A stretch of DNA of 64,000 bases from JASLZO01 sp965247995 (GTDB taxonomy: Bacteria > Chloroflexota > Dehalococcoidia > UBA6926). This document shows, one piece after another, positions 8,215 through 18,800 of this stretch (the first letter of the stretch is position 1; each line of letters opens with the position of its first letter). Position numbers and translations under genes: made by a program. Location of the stretch: positions 186,001 to 250,000 of the forward strand of contig OZ252041.1 in NCBI GenBank assembly GCA_965247995.1, in the 5' to 3' direction. The notes beneath the pieces are model-generated. The model was not told the origin of the DNA, made no database searches, and worked only from the letters and a program-made list of their open reading frames with translations.

Positions 8215-10569
8215 TTACCCTCCGTTGCGCGCAGCGTCAATCGCCCGCCAGACCTTCTCCGGGGTCAACGGCATGTCGATCCCTGTGACCCCAAGCGGCC
8301 GCAGCGCGTCCATGACCGCGTTGTACACCGTCGGAGTAGCTGCAATCGTTCCCGCTTCGCCGACGCCCTTCACCCCCAATGGGTGATGCGGCGACGGCGT
8401 AGTCGTCGACTGTACGTTGATGTCGGGGAGGAGGTCTGCACGCGGAAGTGCGTAATCCAGCATCGTTCCCGTCAAGGGTTGGCCATCGTCTGCGTAGACG
8501 ACACCCTCCCACAACACCGGGCCCACGCCCTGGACCACGCCGCCATGCACCTGCCCTTCGACGATCATCGGGTTGATCTGAATCCCGCAGTCGTCCACCG
8601 CGAAGTACTGTTGGAGGGAGATGTGGCCCGTCTCCGGGTCCACCTCCACCACTGCTAAGTGCGCTCCGAACGGGTACGCGAAGTTCGGCGGGTCATAGAA
8701 CGCGCTGGCCTCGAGCCCCGGCTCCATGCCCTCTGGCATGTCCCAGGCCACATTGGCCATCAGTGCAACGTCCTGGATGGTCCGGTGTTGGTCCGGCGAC
8801 CCGCGGACGAAAAACCGGCCGTCCTCGTATTCGATATCCTCCGCCGCGGCCTCGAGGAGATGGGCCGCCAGTGCCTTCGACTTATCTTTGACCTTCCGCG
8901 TCGCGACCGTTACTGCCGCGCCGGATACCGCAGTCGTCCGGCTGCCATATGTTCCCCAGCCCATCGGAGTGTTGTCAGTGTCCCCGTGCATCACCACCAC
9001 ATCCTCGACCGGCACGCCAACCTCGTGGGCCACGATCTGCGCGAAGGTCGTCTCCTCGCCCTGTCCATGGGGTGACGAGCCGATCATCACGTTGACCTTG
9101 CCCGTCGGGTGGAAACGCACGATCGCGCTCTCCCACAACCCTCCTTGGAACCCGACCGCTCCGGCTACCTGGGACGGTCCCAGCCCGCAGATCTCTACGT
9201 AGGTGGAGACCCCAATGCCCAGGTACCGTCCTTCGGCGCGCGCTTCGGCTTGTTGAGCGCGCAGACTCGGATAGTCCGCGTTTGCCAGGCACGCATCCAG
9301 GGTCGCCGCGTAATCGCCGCTGTCGTAGGTCAGGCCGGTCGCGACGTCGTGACCATCCTCGAACTTCGGAATCAAGTTCTTGCGCCGTACCTCGACCGGG
9401 TCCATGTTCAGCCGGGCCGCCAGCAGGTCCACCAGACGCTCGATCAGCGTCGTCGCCTCCGGCCGGCCGGCGCCGCGGTATGCGTCCACTGGCGTGCCGT
9501 TATTGAAGACCCCGAAGACCGTCCCGGAGATATTCGCGATGTCGTAAGCACCCGAGTACATGAGCCCGTGCAAAATCGTCGGGACCCCGGGTCCCGCTGT
9601 CGAGAGATACGCTCCGAGACCGGCGTATACCGTGGTCCGCAACCCGGTGATCGTGCCGTCCGCGGTGGCCGCCATTTCCACCTCTTCGACGTGGTCGCGG
9701 CCCTGCGTTGTCGCCACATAGTTTTCGCTGCGCGTCTCCGTCCACTTGACCGGCACGCCCAACCGCATGGAACAGAAACACGCGATCGCCTCGTCGGGGT
9801 AATACGCGATCTTGCTCCCGAACCCGCCGCCGACCTCCGGTGCGATCACTCGCACTTTGTGCTCCGGCACGCCCGTAACCACCGAAGTCAGGTATCGCGC
9901 GATGTGTGGGTTCTGGGACGTGCTCCACAGCGTCAAGTCTCCGGTCACGCCAACCCACTGCGCGATGGCCGCACGCGGTTCCATGGCGTTGGCAATAAGC
10001 CGCGGAAGGGTGATCGTGTCGCTGACGGTAACGTCCGCATCAGCGAAGGCCGCATCCGCGTCGCCACCCGCCACGGCCCAGGTGAACGCGATGTTGTTTG
10101 GGGCGTCATCGTGCAGTTGCGGGGCGCCAGCTTGAGCAGCAGCCTTCGGATCGGTCACAACGTCCAACGGCTCGTACTCAACCGAAATGCGCTCCAGCGC
10201 ATCCTCCGCCTGGTAGCGGGTCTCCGCCACCACTACGGCGACTGCGTCGCCGACGTAGCGGACCCGGTCCGTGGCCATCGCGGGATGCGCCGGGGTCTTC
10301 AGGTCGGAGTTCGGGATCAACCACGCGCACGGCAGTCCCCCCAACACGCCGTCCGTGTCTGCGCCGGTGTAGACCGCCAACACGCCTGGTTGGACCGCGG
10401 CATCACTCGTGTCGATGGACTTGATGTTCGCGTGAGCGTAGCCGCTGCGAAGGATCGCCGCGTGGACCATCCCCTGGAGTTTGATGTCGTCCGTATACCC
10501 TGCCCGGCCGGTGATCAGCCGCGGGTCTTCGCGTCGCCGGATGCCGGAGCTCAGTATGCGCGTAGTCAT
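8215..10569 (-). CDS. Molybdenum hydroxylase large subunit, CoxL form II type
   Basis: A 784-residue molybdopterin-cytosine-dinucleotide-binding catalytic subunit. The active-site loop reads AYRGAGR at residues 363-369, the signature of form II CoxL-like proteins. Form I, the proven CO dehydrogenase, has AYxCSFR with the Cu-binding Cys, which is absent here. The base catalyst Glu is in KGVGE (E738), and GGGFGSK is the molybdopterin-contacting loop. CO oxidation is therefore not assured; a hydroxylase for another aldehyde, purine or aromatic substrate is equally possible. It starts 4 bases after the small-subunit stop. Confidence 0.95.
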   Translation of the reverse strand: MTTRILSSGIRRREDPRLITGRAGYTDDIKLQGMVHAAILRSGYAHANIKSIDTSDAAVQPGVLAVYTGADTDGVLGGLPCAWLIPNSDLKTPAHPAMATDRVRYVGDAVAVVVAETRYQAEDALERISVEYEPLDVVTDPKAAAQAGAPQLHDDAPNNIAFTWAVAGGDADAAFADADVTVSDTITLPRLIANAMEPRAAIAQWVGVTGDLTLWSTSQNPHIARYLTSVVTGVPEHKVRVIAPEVGGGFGSKIAYYPDEAIACFCSMRLGVPVKWTETRSENYVATTQGRDHVEEVEMAATADGTITGLRTTVYAGLGAYLSTAGPGVPTILHGLMYSGAYDIANISGTVFGVFNNGTPVDAYRGAGRPEATTLIERLVDLLAARLNMDPVEVRRKNLIPKFEDGHDVATGLTYDSGDYAATLDACLANADYPSLRAQQAEARAEGRYLGIGVSTYVEICGLGPSQVAGAVGFQGGLWESAIVRFHPTGKVNVMIGSSPHGQGEETTFAQIVAHEVGVPVEDVVVMHGDTDNTPMGWGTYGSRTTAVSGAAVTVATRKVKDKSKALAAHLLEAAAEDIEYEDGRFFVRGSPDQHRTIQDVALMANVAWDMPEGMEPGLEASAFYDPPNFAYPFGAHLAVVEVDPETGHISLQQYFAVDDCGIQINPMIVEGQVHGGVVQGVGPVLWEGVVYADDGQPLTGTMLDYALPRADLLPDINVQSTTTPSPHHPLGVKGVGEAGTIAATPTVYNAVMDALRPLGVTGIDMPLTPEKVWRAIDAARNGG

Positions 10570-10572
10570 CGC

Positions 10573-11046
10573 CTACCTCCGTCCCAGCAGTCGCGCGGCC
10601 TCTTCCACCGCGAGAACGATGTTCTGATACCCAGTGCACCGGCAGATATTCCCCTCGAGCCCATGACGGATTTCTTCCCGCGTGGGCGCCGGGTTGTTTC
10701 GAAGCAGTTCCGCCGAAGCCATGATCATTCCTGGCGTGCAGAAGCCACATTGGAGGCCGTGTTTGGCCCAGAAGGCCTCCTGTAGTGGATGCAGATCGAC
10801 GCCATCAGAGAGGCCCTCGATCGTGGTGACGGACGAGCCGGACGCTTGGACTGTCAAGACGGTACATGCTTTGGCAATCACGCCATCAAGTTGCACCGTA
10901 CAGGCCCCGCACTGGCTCGTGTCGCACCCGACCTTGGTCCCGGTCAGGCTGGCGTTCTCACGGATGAAGTGCACCAGCAACTGGCGCGGCTCGACCTCGC
11001 CGCTGAAGGGCCGCCCGTTGATGGTGATCTCGACCGGAACACTCAC
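10573..11046 (-). CDS. Molybdenum hydroxylase 2Fe-2S subunit (CoxS-like)
   Basis: A 157-residue iron-sulfur subunit with the two expected clusters. The N-terminal plant-ferredoxin-type site is GCDTSQCGACTV with a later Cys, and the C-terminal helical site has CGFCTPGM and CRCTGYQNI. It carries electrons from the molybdenum centre to FAD. The GTG start is preceded by GGAGG at 9 bases. It is the first gene of the leftward operon, and the promoter should lie in the 190 bases between it and the divergent CoxG-like gene. Confidence 0.95.
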   Translation of the reverse strand: MSVPVEITINGRPFSGEVEPRQLLVHFIRENASLTGTKVGCDTSQCGACTVQLDGVIAKACTVLTVQASGSSVTTIEGLSDGVDLHPLQEAFWAKHGLQCGFCTPGMIMASAELLRNNPAPTREEIRHGLEGNICRCTGYQNIVLAVEEAARLLGRR

Positions 11047-11237
11047 GATGCACGTCCTCCGGAGACTCCACTGAGGTGTCGCCCATGGGCTCGGCGGGGG
11101 TCAGCGTAACAACCCCCTATGGTTTGTCAATAACGACTGAATGCGCCATAGCACCCCGCTGCGTTCGGTGGCGGCAAAGGTCTAGTTCGTGTTGCTTCTC
11201 CCCGGCTTCAACGAACCCTCGCGGTATAGTTGCGCCG

Positions 11238-11675
11238 ATGAAATTGACGGGAAACTACCAGTTCTCGATCGACCGAGAGGGCCTGTGGGATGCGCTCATG
11301 GACCCGGCTGTCGTTGGCGGCTGCATACCAGGGGTCCGTAGTTTCTCCTCCCTTGGAGCGGACCGGTACACTTTCGATGTGACGTTCCGTGTCGGCATCG
11401 TCTCCGGTGCGTACAAAGGGACGCTCGAGGTCCGTGACGCCGACCCGCCCAACGCCTACCGCATGGTCGTCCAGGCCACCGGAGTCCGCACTGACATGTC
11501 GGGGGAGGGCGATGTCACGCTCTCCAACGACGGCGGCGTCACCACCCTCACCTTCGACGGCGACATCCATGTCACGGGCGTCCTGGCCCGCGTCGGTCAA
11601 CGGCTTATGAGCAATGTAGCCAAGACACAGATCGACCGGTTCTTCCGGTGCCTTAGCGAGAAGGCCGCCGCTTAG
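11238..11675 (+). CDS. CoxG-like SRPBCC-domain protein
   Basis: Starting at ATG 11238 the protein has 145 residues and is a single SRPBCC/CoxG domain. It opens with LTGNYQFSIDREGLWDALMDPAVVGGCIPG and contains YKGTLEVRDADPP and GEGDVTLS segments typical of the CoxG family. CoxG proteins accompany molybdenum hydroxylases and are thought to help membrane attachment or assembly. It is divergent from the hydroxylase operon, and a shared control region is likely. Longer upstream starts in the same frame would add a non-homologous tail. Confidence 0.88.
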   Translation: MKLTGNYQFSIDREGLWDALMDPAVVGGCIPGVRSFSSLGADRYTFDVTFRVGIVSGAYKGTLEVRDADPPNAYRMVVQATGVRTDMSGEGDVTLSNDGGVTTLTFDGDIHVTGVLARVGQRLMSNVAKTQIDRFFRCLSEKAAA

Positions 11676-11979
11676 TACCGAGAATCAAATCCGCCGCTCC
11701 CGCGCCACGACAGCACGAGTAGCGTGCGTACCGCATCCCACTGTCGTCAGGATAGCCCGCGGCCTGCGGACCTTTCGGTGACCCGCGCGCCCGTGCGACA
11801 CGCCTTAGGTGGGGCATGGGCCACCGTTGACCCGCCCTTCATTCGACCGGGTCGACAACGGCTGCTCGTTGATGCCATCGTGTGTTCGATTTGCCCGCAG
11901 CAGGCGCTCTCCGCACTATGTGCCAATCGTCTCGTGTCACAGTGATTAGCGGGAGCGTGGAGGGCACGCGGTAAACGAT
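11676..11979. other. Intergenic stretch, no gene seen
   Basis: About 300 bases between the CoxG-like gene and the tRNA. I see no ORF with a credible ribosome binding site, no clear terminator and no repeat. The tRNA promoter should lie at its right end. Confidence 0.5.
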
Positions 11980-12055
11980 GGGGCCGTAGCTCAGTCGGGA
12001 GAGCACCTGCTTTGCAAGCAGGGGGTCAGGGGTTCGACTCCCCTCGGCTCCACCA
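11980..12055 (+). tRNA. tRNA-Ala (anticodon UGC)
   Basis: A complete 76-base cloverleaf. The acceptor stem GGGGCCG pairs with CGGCTCC with one G-U pair. The D arm is GCTC...GAGC, the anticodon arm CCTGC-TTTGCAA-GCAGG gives anticodon TGC, and the T arm is AGGGG-TTCGACT-CCCCT. The 3' CCA is encoded. No second copy of the 3' end is seen nearby, so there is no sign that it has served as an integration site. Confidence 0.97.
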
Positions 12056-12811
12056 AACTGGACAAGATCAAGAACCTTTGTGTTGAAGTTTCGGTTATGC
12101 ATAACGGCTGTCTCGGGGACGACGTGACCGAGAGGCGATGCGGGAGCATGTGCGAAAGTCCTACACCCTCCTGAAGCAAGAGGTTCCGGGACCCCTCCAG
12201 CGGCGGGGAGGTTGTCTACGTGACGGACCGCGCCACGTCATTCGCACCCTGCAACGAGGTAGTGCACATCCAAGCGCCCTAGTCTTCAGCCTCTGGACGG
12301 CTGACCGCGGACCGCGTCCCGCATTTATCTCAGCCTGCCTAGGGCGTGTGTGAACAGCGTGACGATGTCGTAGAGGTCGCGGGTCGGGACGTTCGCCATC
12401 GCTCGCGACCTCTCCTCTGAACCCTTTCCACCCCTGATAAGGAATCGCGATGCGTGTTACCTAGATGCCGGTTTCCCTCCGCGTCGCTCAACACTCGACG
12501 ATCGATCTGATCCGACCCTGAACATTGCCGTGCGACGGGCGTTTCGCGGCGAATGTTACACATCTGACTCGCATTCCGAGGCCAGTGTTGCAGCATTGGG
12601 TCTCGGGATATGCCCTACTTACTTGATTTACCATATCAACATGACTATAGTCGCACGAATTTTGAATTCGGTGCATAATCGCTGATTTTCGCGCGGGAGA
12701 CTAGCTGGCGATTTTATTATCAGAACCGTTGCGCGGCAGTTGCGTGTGACGGAAGGCTACAACTAACGAGATGATTCCACGGGACCATTTGCCCCTCCAA
12801 GGGAGGCTTCG
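12056..12811. other. Long non-coding stretch with an AT-rich island upstream of the repeat protein
   Basis: About 750 bases with no gene of normal size. Roughly 12600-12725 is clearly richer in A and T than its surroundings and probably holds the promoter region of the giant surface protein. On the minus strand at 12325-12399 there is a 24-codon ORF (MANVPTRDLYDIVTLFTHAL and four more residues) preceded by GAGGAGAGG. It is too short to call as a gene. Confidence 0.45.
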
Positions 12812-15800
12812 ATGACCTTGCGTTCTTCCATGACCACCACATCCATGCGCATCGCGGCAGTGCTCCTCGTGATGTTCCTAGCCGTGGTCGCCTCGCAACC
12901 CGCTTTCGCGATAGCTCCGGTGGCGGTGGAGGACAACGCAACCACCGCCGAGGATACCGCGGTTGACATCGACGTCATCGCCAATGACACCGATGCCGAC
13001 GGCGACACCCTCGTCATCGCCCTCGTCAGCGGCGTCCCAGTCATCGGCAATCCATCCAACGGCACCGCGGTAATCAAGACCGGATCCACGACCACGATCA
13101 CCTACACACCCAACCCCAACGTCAACGGCACCGACTCTTTCACCTACGACGTCTCCGACGGCACCAACACCCACACGGGTACCGTCAATGTGACCGTGAC
13201 CTCCGACGCTACCTTTGCCGGGACTTTCACCGGGCCGATCACCGAGGACGCCACCCCGAACACCGTCAGCAGCTCCACGAACATCACCCCAACCGACCCC
13301 GACGGCCCCACTCTCACCATCGTCGCCCAAACCAATGCCCCCGGCACCTACGGCACCTTCACCATCACCACCGCCGGCGCCTGGACCTACACCCTCGTCA
13401 ACACCGACACCGACACCGACGCGCTCGACAACGGCGACTCTGTCACTGACATCTTCACCGTCACCGTGTCCGGCACCCCCGCGGATAACGCTACCCAGGA
13501 CGTCACTATCACCGTCTCCGGTGCCGACGACGTCTCCGTCTTCAGCGGCGACACCACCGGCACCGTCACCGAGGACGCCGCCACCACCACCGCAACCGGC
13601 ACCCTCACCATCTCCGACGTCGACGACACCCCGTCAATCACCGCGCAGACCAACACCGCCGGCACCTACGGCACCTTCATCATCACCACCGCCGGCGCCT
13701 GGACCTACACCCTCGACAACACCGACACCGACACCAACGCTCTCGACCCCGGCGACACCCCCACCGACGCCTTCACCGTCACCACCCACGACACCACCAC
13801 CCAGGTCGTCACCATCACTGTCTCCGGAGCCGACGACGCCCCCGCCTTTAGCGGCGACACCACCGGCACCGTCACCGAGGACGACGCCACCACCACCGCA
13901 ACCGGCACCCTCACCATCTCCGACCCCGACGGCGACGACGCCGACCCAACCATCACCGCACAGACCGATGCCGAAGGCACCTACGGCACTTTCACCATCA
14001 CCACCGCCGGCGCCTGGACCTACACCCTCGTCAACACCGACACCGACACCAACGCCCTCGACGACGGCGACTCTGTCACTGACCCCTTCACCGTCACTGC
14101 TTCCGACAACACCACCCAGACCGTCACCATCACCGTCTCCGGCGCCGACGACGTCTCCGTCTTCAGCGGTACTACCTCCGGCACCGTCACCGAGGACGAC
14201 ACCACCACCACCGCGACCGGCACCCTCACCGTCTCCGACGTCGACGACACCCCGTCAATCACCGCGCAGACCAACACCGCCGGCACCTACGGCACCTTCA
14301 TCATCACCACCGCCGGCGCCTGGACCTACACCCTCGACAACACCGACACCGACACCAACGCTCTCGACGCCGGCGACACCCCCACCGACGCCTTCACCGT
14401 CACCACCCACGACACCACCACCCAGGTCGTCACCATCACTGTCTCCGGAGCCGACGACGCCCCCGCCTTTAGCGGCGACACCACCGGCACCGTCACCGAG
14501 GACGACGCCACCACCACCGCAACCGGCACCCTCACCATCTCCGACCCCGACGGCGACGACGCCGACCCAACCATCACCGCACAGACCGATGCCGAAGGCA
14601 CCTACGGCACTTTCACCATCACCACCGCCGGCGCCTGGACCTACACCCTCGTCAACACCGACACCGACACCAACGCCCTCGACGCCGGCGACACCCCCAC
14701 CGACGCCTTCACCGTCACTGCCTCCGACAGCACCACCCAGACCGTCACCATCACCGTCTCCGGCGCCGACGACGTCTCCGTCTTCAGCGGCACCAGGACC
14801 GGTTCCGTCACCGAGGACGCCGCCACCACCACCGCGACCGGCACCCTCACTGTCACCGACGTCGACGACACTCCGTCCATCACCGCGCAGAGCGATACCG
14901 CCGGCACCTACGGCACCTTCAGCATCGACATCGCCGGCGCCTGGATCTACACCCTCCTCAACACCAACACCGTCACCGACGCCCTCGACGACGGCGACTC
15001 TGTCACCGACTCCTTCACCGTCACCACCCACGACACCACCACCCAGACCGTCACCATCACCGTCTCCGGCGCCGACGACGTCTCCGTCTTCAGCGGTACT
15101 ACCTCCGGCACCGTCACCGAGGACGACACCACCACCACCGCGACCGGCACCCTCACCGTCTCCGACGTCGACGACACCCCGACCATCACCGCGCAGAGCG
15201 ATACCGCCGGCACCTACGGCACCTTCAGCATCGACATCGCCGGCGCCTGGACCTACACCCTCCTCAACACCAACACCGTCACCGACGCCCTCAACGACAG
15301 CGACTCTGTCACCGACACCTTCACCGTCACTGCCTCCGACAGCACCACCCAGACCGTCACCATCACCGTCTCCGGCGCCGACGACGCCTCCGTCTTCAGC
15401 GGCACCAGGACCGGTTCCGTCACCGAGGACGCCGCCACCACCACCGCGACCGGCACCCTCACTGTCTCCGACGTCGACGACGCCGACCCGACCATCACCG
15501 CGCAGTCCAACACCGCCGGCACCTACGGCACCTTTGACATCGACATCGCCGGCGCCTGGACCTACACCCTCCTCAACACCAACACCGTCACCGACGCCCT
15601 CGACGACGGCGACTCTGTCACCGACACCTTCTCCATCGCTGCCTCCGACAGCAACACCGAGACCGTCACCATCACCGTCTCCGGCGCCGACGACGTCTCC
15701 GTCTTCACCGGTACTACCTCCGGCACCGTCACCGAGGACGACGCCACCACCACCGCGACCGGCACCCTCACCGTCTCCGACGTCGACGACACCCCGTCAA

Positions 15801-18800
15801 TCACCGCGCAGACCAACACCGCCGGCACCTACGGCACCTTCATCATCACCACCGCCGGCGCCTGGACCTACACCCTCGACAACACCGACACCGACACCAA
15901 CGCTCTCGACGCCGGCGACACCCCCACCGACGCCTTCACCGTCACCACCCACGACACCACCACCCAGACCGTCACCATCACCGTCTCCGGCGCCGACGAC
16001 GTCTCCGTCTTCAGCGGTACGACCTCCGGCACTGTCACCGAGGACGACGCCACCACCACCGCGACCGGCACCATCACCGTCTCCGACGTCGACGACGCCG
16101 ACCCGACCATCACCGCGCAGTCCAACACCGCCGGCACCTACGGCACCTTTGACATCGACATCGCCGGCGCCTGGACCTACACCCTCCTCAACACCAACAC
16201 CGTCACCGACGCCCTCGACGACGGCGACTCTGTCACTGACACCTTCTCCGTCGCTGCCTCCGACAGCAACACCCAGACCGTCACCATCACCGTCTCCGGC
16301 GCTGACGACGCCTCCGTCTTCACCGGTACTACCTCCGGCACCGTCACCGAGGACGACGCCACCACCACCGCGACCGGCACCCTCACTGTCACCGACGTCG
16401 ACGACACTCCGTCCATCACCGCGCAGAGCGATACCGCCGGCACCTACGGCACCTTCAGCATCGACATCGCCGGCGCCTGGATCTACACCCTCCTCAACAC
16501 CAACACCGTCACCGACGCCCTCGACGACGGCGACTCTGTCACCGACACCTTCTCCGTCACCACCCACGACACCACCACCCAGACCGTCACCATCACCGTC
16601 TCCGGCGCCGACGACGTCTCCGTCTTCAGCGGTACGACCTCCGGCACTGTCACCGAGGACGACGCCACCACCACCGCGACCGGCACCATCACTGTCTCCG
16701 ACGTCGACGACGCCGACCCGACCATCACCGCTCAGAGCGATACCGCCGGCACCTACGGCACCTTCAGCATCGACATCGCCGGCGCCTGGATCTACACCCT
16801 CCTCAACACCAACACCGTCACCAACGCCCTCGACGACGGCGACTCTGTCACCGACACCTTCTCCGTCGCTGCCTCCGACAGCAACACCCAGACCGTCACC
16901 ATCACTGTCTCCGGCGCCGACGACGTCTCCGTCTTCACCGGCGACACCACCGGCACCGTCACCGAGGACGACGCTACCACCACCGCGACCGGCACCCTCA
17001 CCGTCTCCGACGTCGACGACACCCCGACCATCACCGCGCAGTCCAACACTGCCGGCACCTACGGCACCTTCAGCATCGACTCCAACGGCGCCTGGATCTA
17101 CACCCTCCTCAACACCAACACCGTCACCGACGCCCTCGACGACGGCGACTCTGTCACTGACGCCTTCATCGTCACCACCCACGACACCACCACCCAGACC
17201 GTCACCATCATCGTCTCCGGCGCCGACGACGTCTCCGTCTTCAGCGGTACGACCTCCGGCACTGTCACCGAGGACGACGCCACCACCACCGCGACCGGCA
17301 CCATCACTGTCTCCGACGTCGACGACACCCCGTCAATCACCGCGCAGACCAACACCGCCGGCACCTACGGCACCTTCAGCATCGGATCCAACGGTTTGTG
17401 GACCTACACCCTCGTCAACACCGACACCGACACCAACGCCCTCGACGACGGCGACTCCCCCATCGACTCCTTCATCGTCACCACCCACGACACCACCACA
17501 CAGACCGTCACCATCACCGTCTCCGGCGCCAACGACGATCCCGTCGCGGTCGAAGACACGGTCACCATCACCGAGGACGACACCGGCACCGACATCGACG
17601 TCATCGCCAACGACACCGACGTCGACACCGGCGACGCGCTCTTCATCGCCCTCGACAACAGCGTCGCAATCATCAGCACCCCAACCAGGGGGGGCACCGC
17701 GGTCATCAAGACCGGATCCACGACCGAGATCACCTACACACCCAAACCCAACTTCAACGGCACCGAAACCTTTGCTTATGGACTCTCCGACGGCACCAAA
17801 ACCGTCATCGGATTTGTCACCGTCACCGTGGACCCCGCTCCCGACACACCCGTCGCAGTGGCTGACTCGGCCACTACCAATGAGGACACGGCCGTCGACA
17901 TCGACGTCATCGCCAACGATACCGACGCTGACGGCGACGATCTCGAGGTCCACATTGTTGACGCGCCGCCGAACGGCACCGCGGTCAAGACCAGCGGCTC
18001 CACGACAGAGATCACCTACACCCCCAACGCCAACTTCAACGGCACCGACTCCTTCACCTACACCGTTACCGACGGCACCAACACACACGAGGGCACCGTC
18101 ACCGTCACTATCACTGCCGTGAATGACAATCCCGTCGGCGTCAACGACACCCTCACCGTCAACGAAGACACGGCAGGGACCGTGGACGTCATCGCCAACG
18201 ACACCGATGTCGACACCAGCGATACCGTGCCCGATACCTTGAGTGTCACCGCCATCGCCTCCGCGCCTTCGGATGGCACCGCCGTTGTCAAGTCCGGCTC
18301 CACGACCGAGGTCACCTACACCCCCAACGCCAACTTCAACGGCACCGACTCCTTCACCTACACCGTGAGGGATAAGAGCGGTCGCACGGACACCGGCACC
18401 GTCACCGTCACCGTTACCCCGGTGAACGATGTCCCAGTAGTGACTGGCACATTCCGCGACCACATTCTCACCGAGGGCGGTGGACCAGCCAGGTTCAGCG
18501 TGCAGGGGTACTTCGCAGACGTCGACGAGATTGAAGGCGACTCGCTGACGTTCTCAGTCAGATCCGGCAACCAATTGGTAGCGAGGGCCAGCATGTCGTC
18601 GGGTGGCAATGCTGTCTCCATCACCCCGGTGTCAGAAGGCCGCGCCACCATCACCGTGACGGCGACTGACACGGGCAATGCCTCCGTAAGCGCCACCTTC
18701 CGGGTAACCGTCTATTCAGCAGACCCGACACCGCAGCCGACACCAGCAGCAACCCCGGAGCCGACGCCGATTCCGACGCCTATACCAACACCGGAACCCG

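Noticed and set aside
9109..10785. 558-codon frame on the plus strand opposite the hydroxylase large subunit
   Set aside because: Arg-rich product without domains, opposite a well-supported gene.
8215..11046. Annotation as proven aerobic CO dehydrogenase (coxSLM)
   Set aside because: The active-site loop is AYRGAGR (form II), lacking the Cys that binds Cu in true CO dehydrogenase.
11980..12811. tRNA-Ala 3' end considered as an integration site for an element carrying the giant gene
   Set aside because: No second copy of the tRNA end, no integrase and no other mobile genes were seen.
14255..17182. Long Gly/Val-rich open frames on the minus strand opposite the repeat gene
   Set aside because: They repeat with the same period as the VCBS units and have low-complexity products, so they are composition shadows.
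13201..17532. Regularly spaced repeats considered as a CRISPR array
   Set aside because: The period is about 306 bp, the whole unit is conserved and it lies in one coding frame; there are no unique spacers or cas genes.
13215..18122. A 1635-codon open frame of Pro/Ser/Thr-rich sequence inside the repeat gene
   Set aside because: It is the +1 shadow of the VCBS array. The host frame has a signal peptide, domains and a ribosome binding site; the shadow has none.
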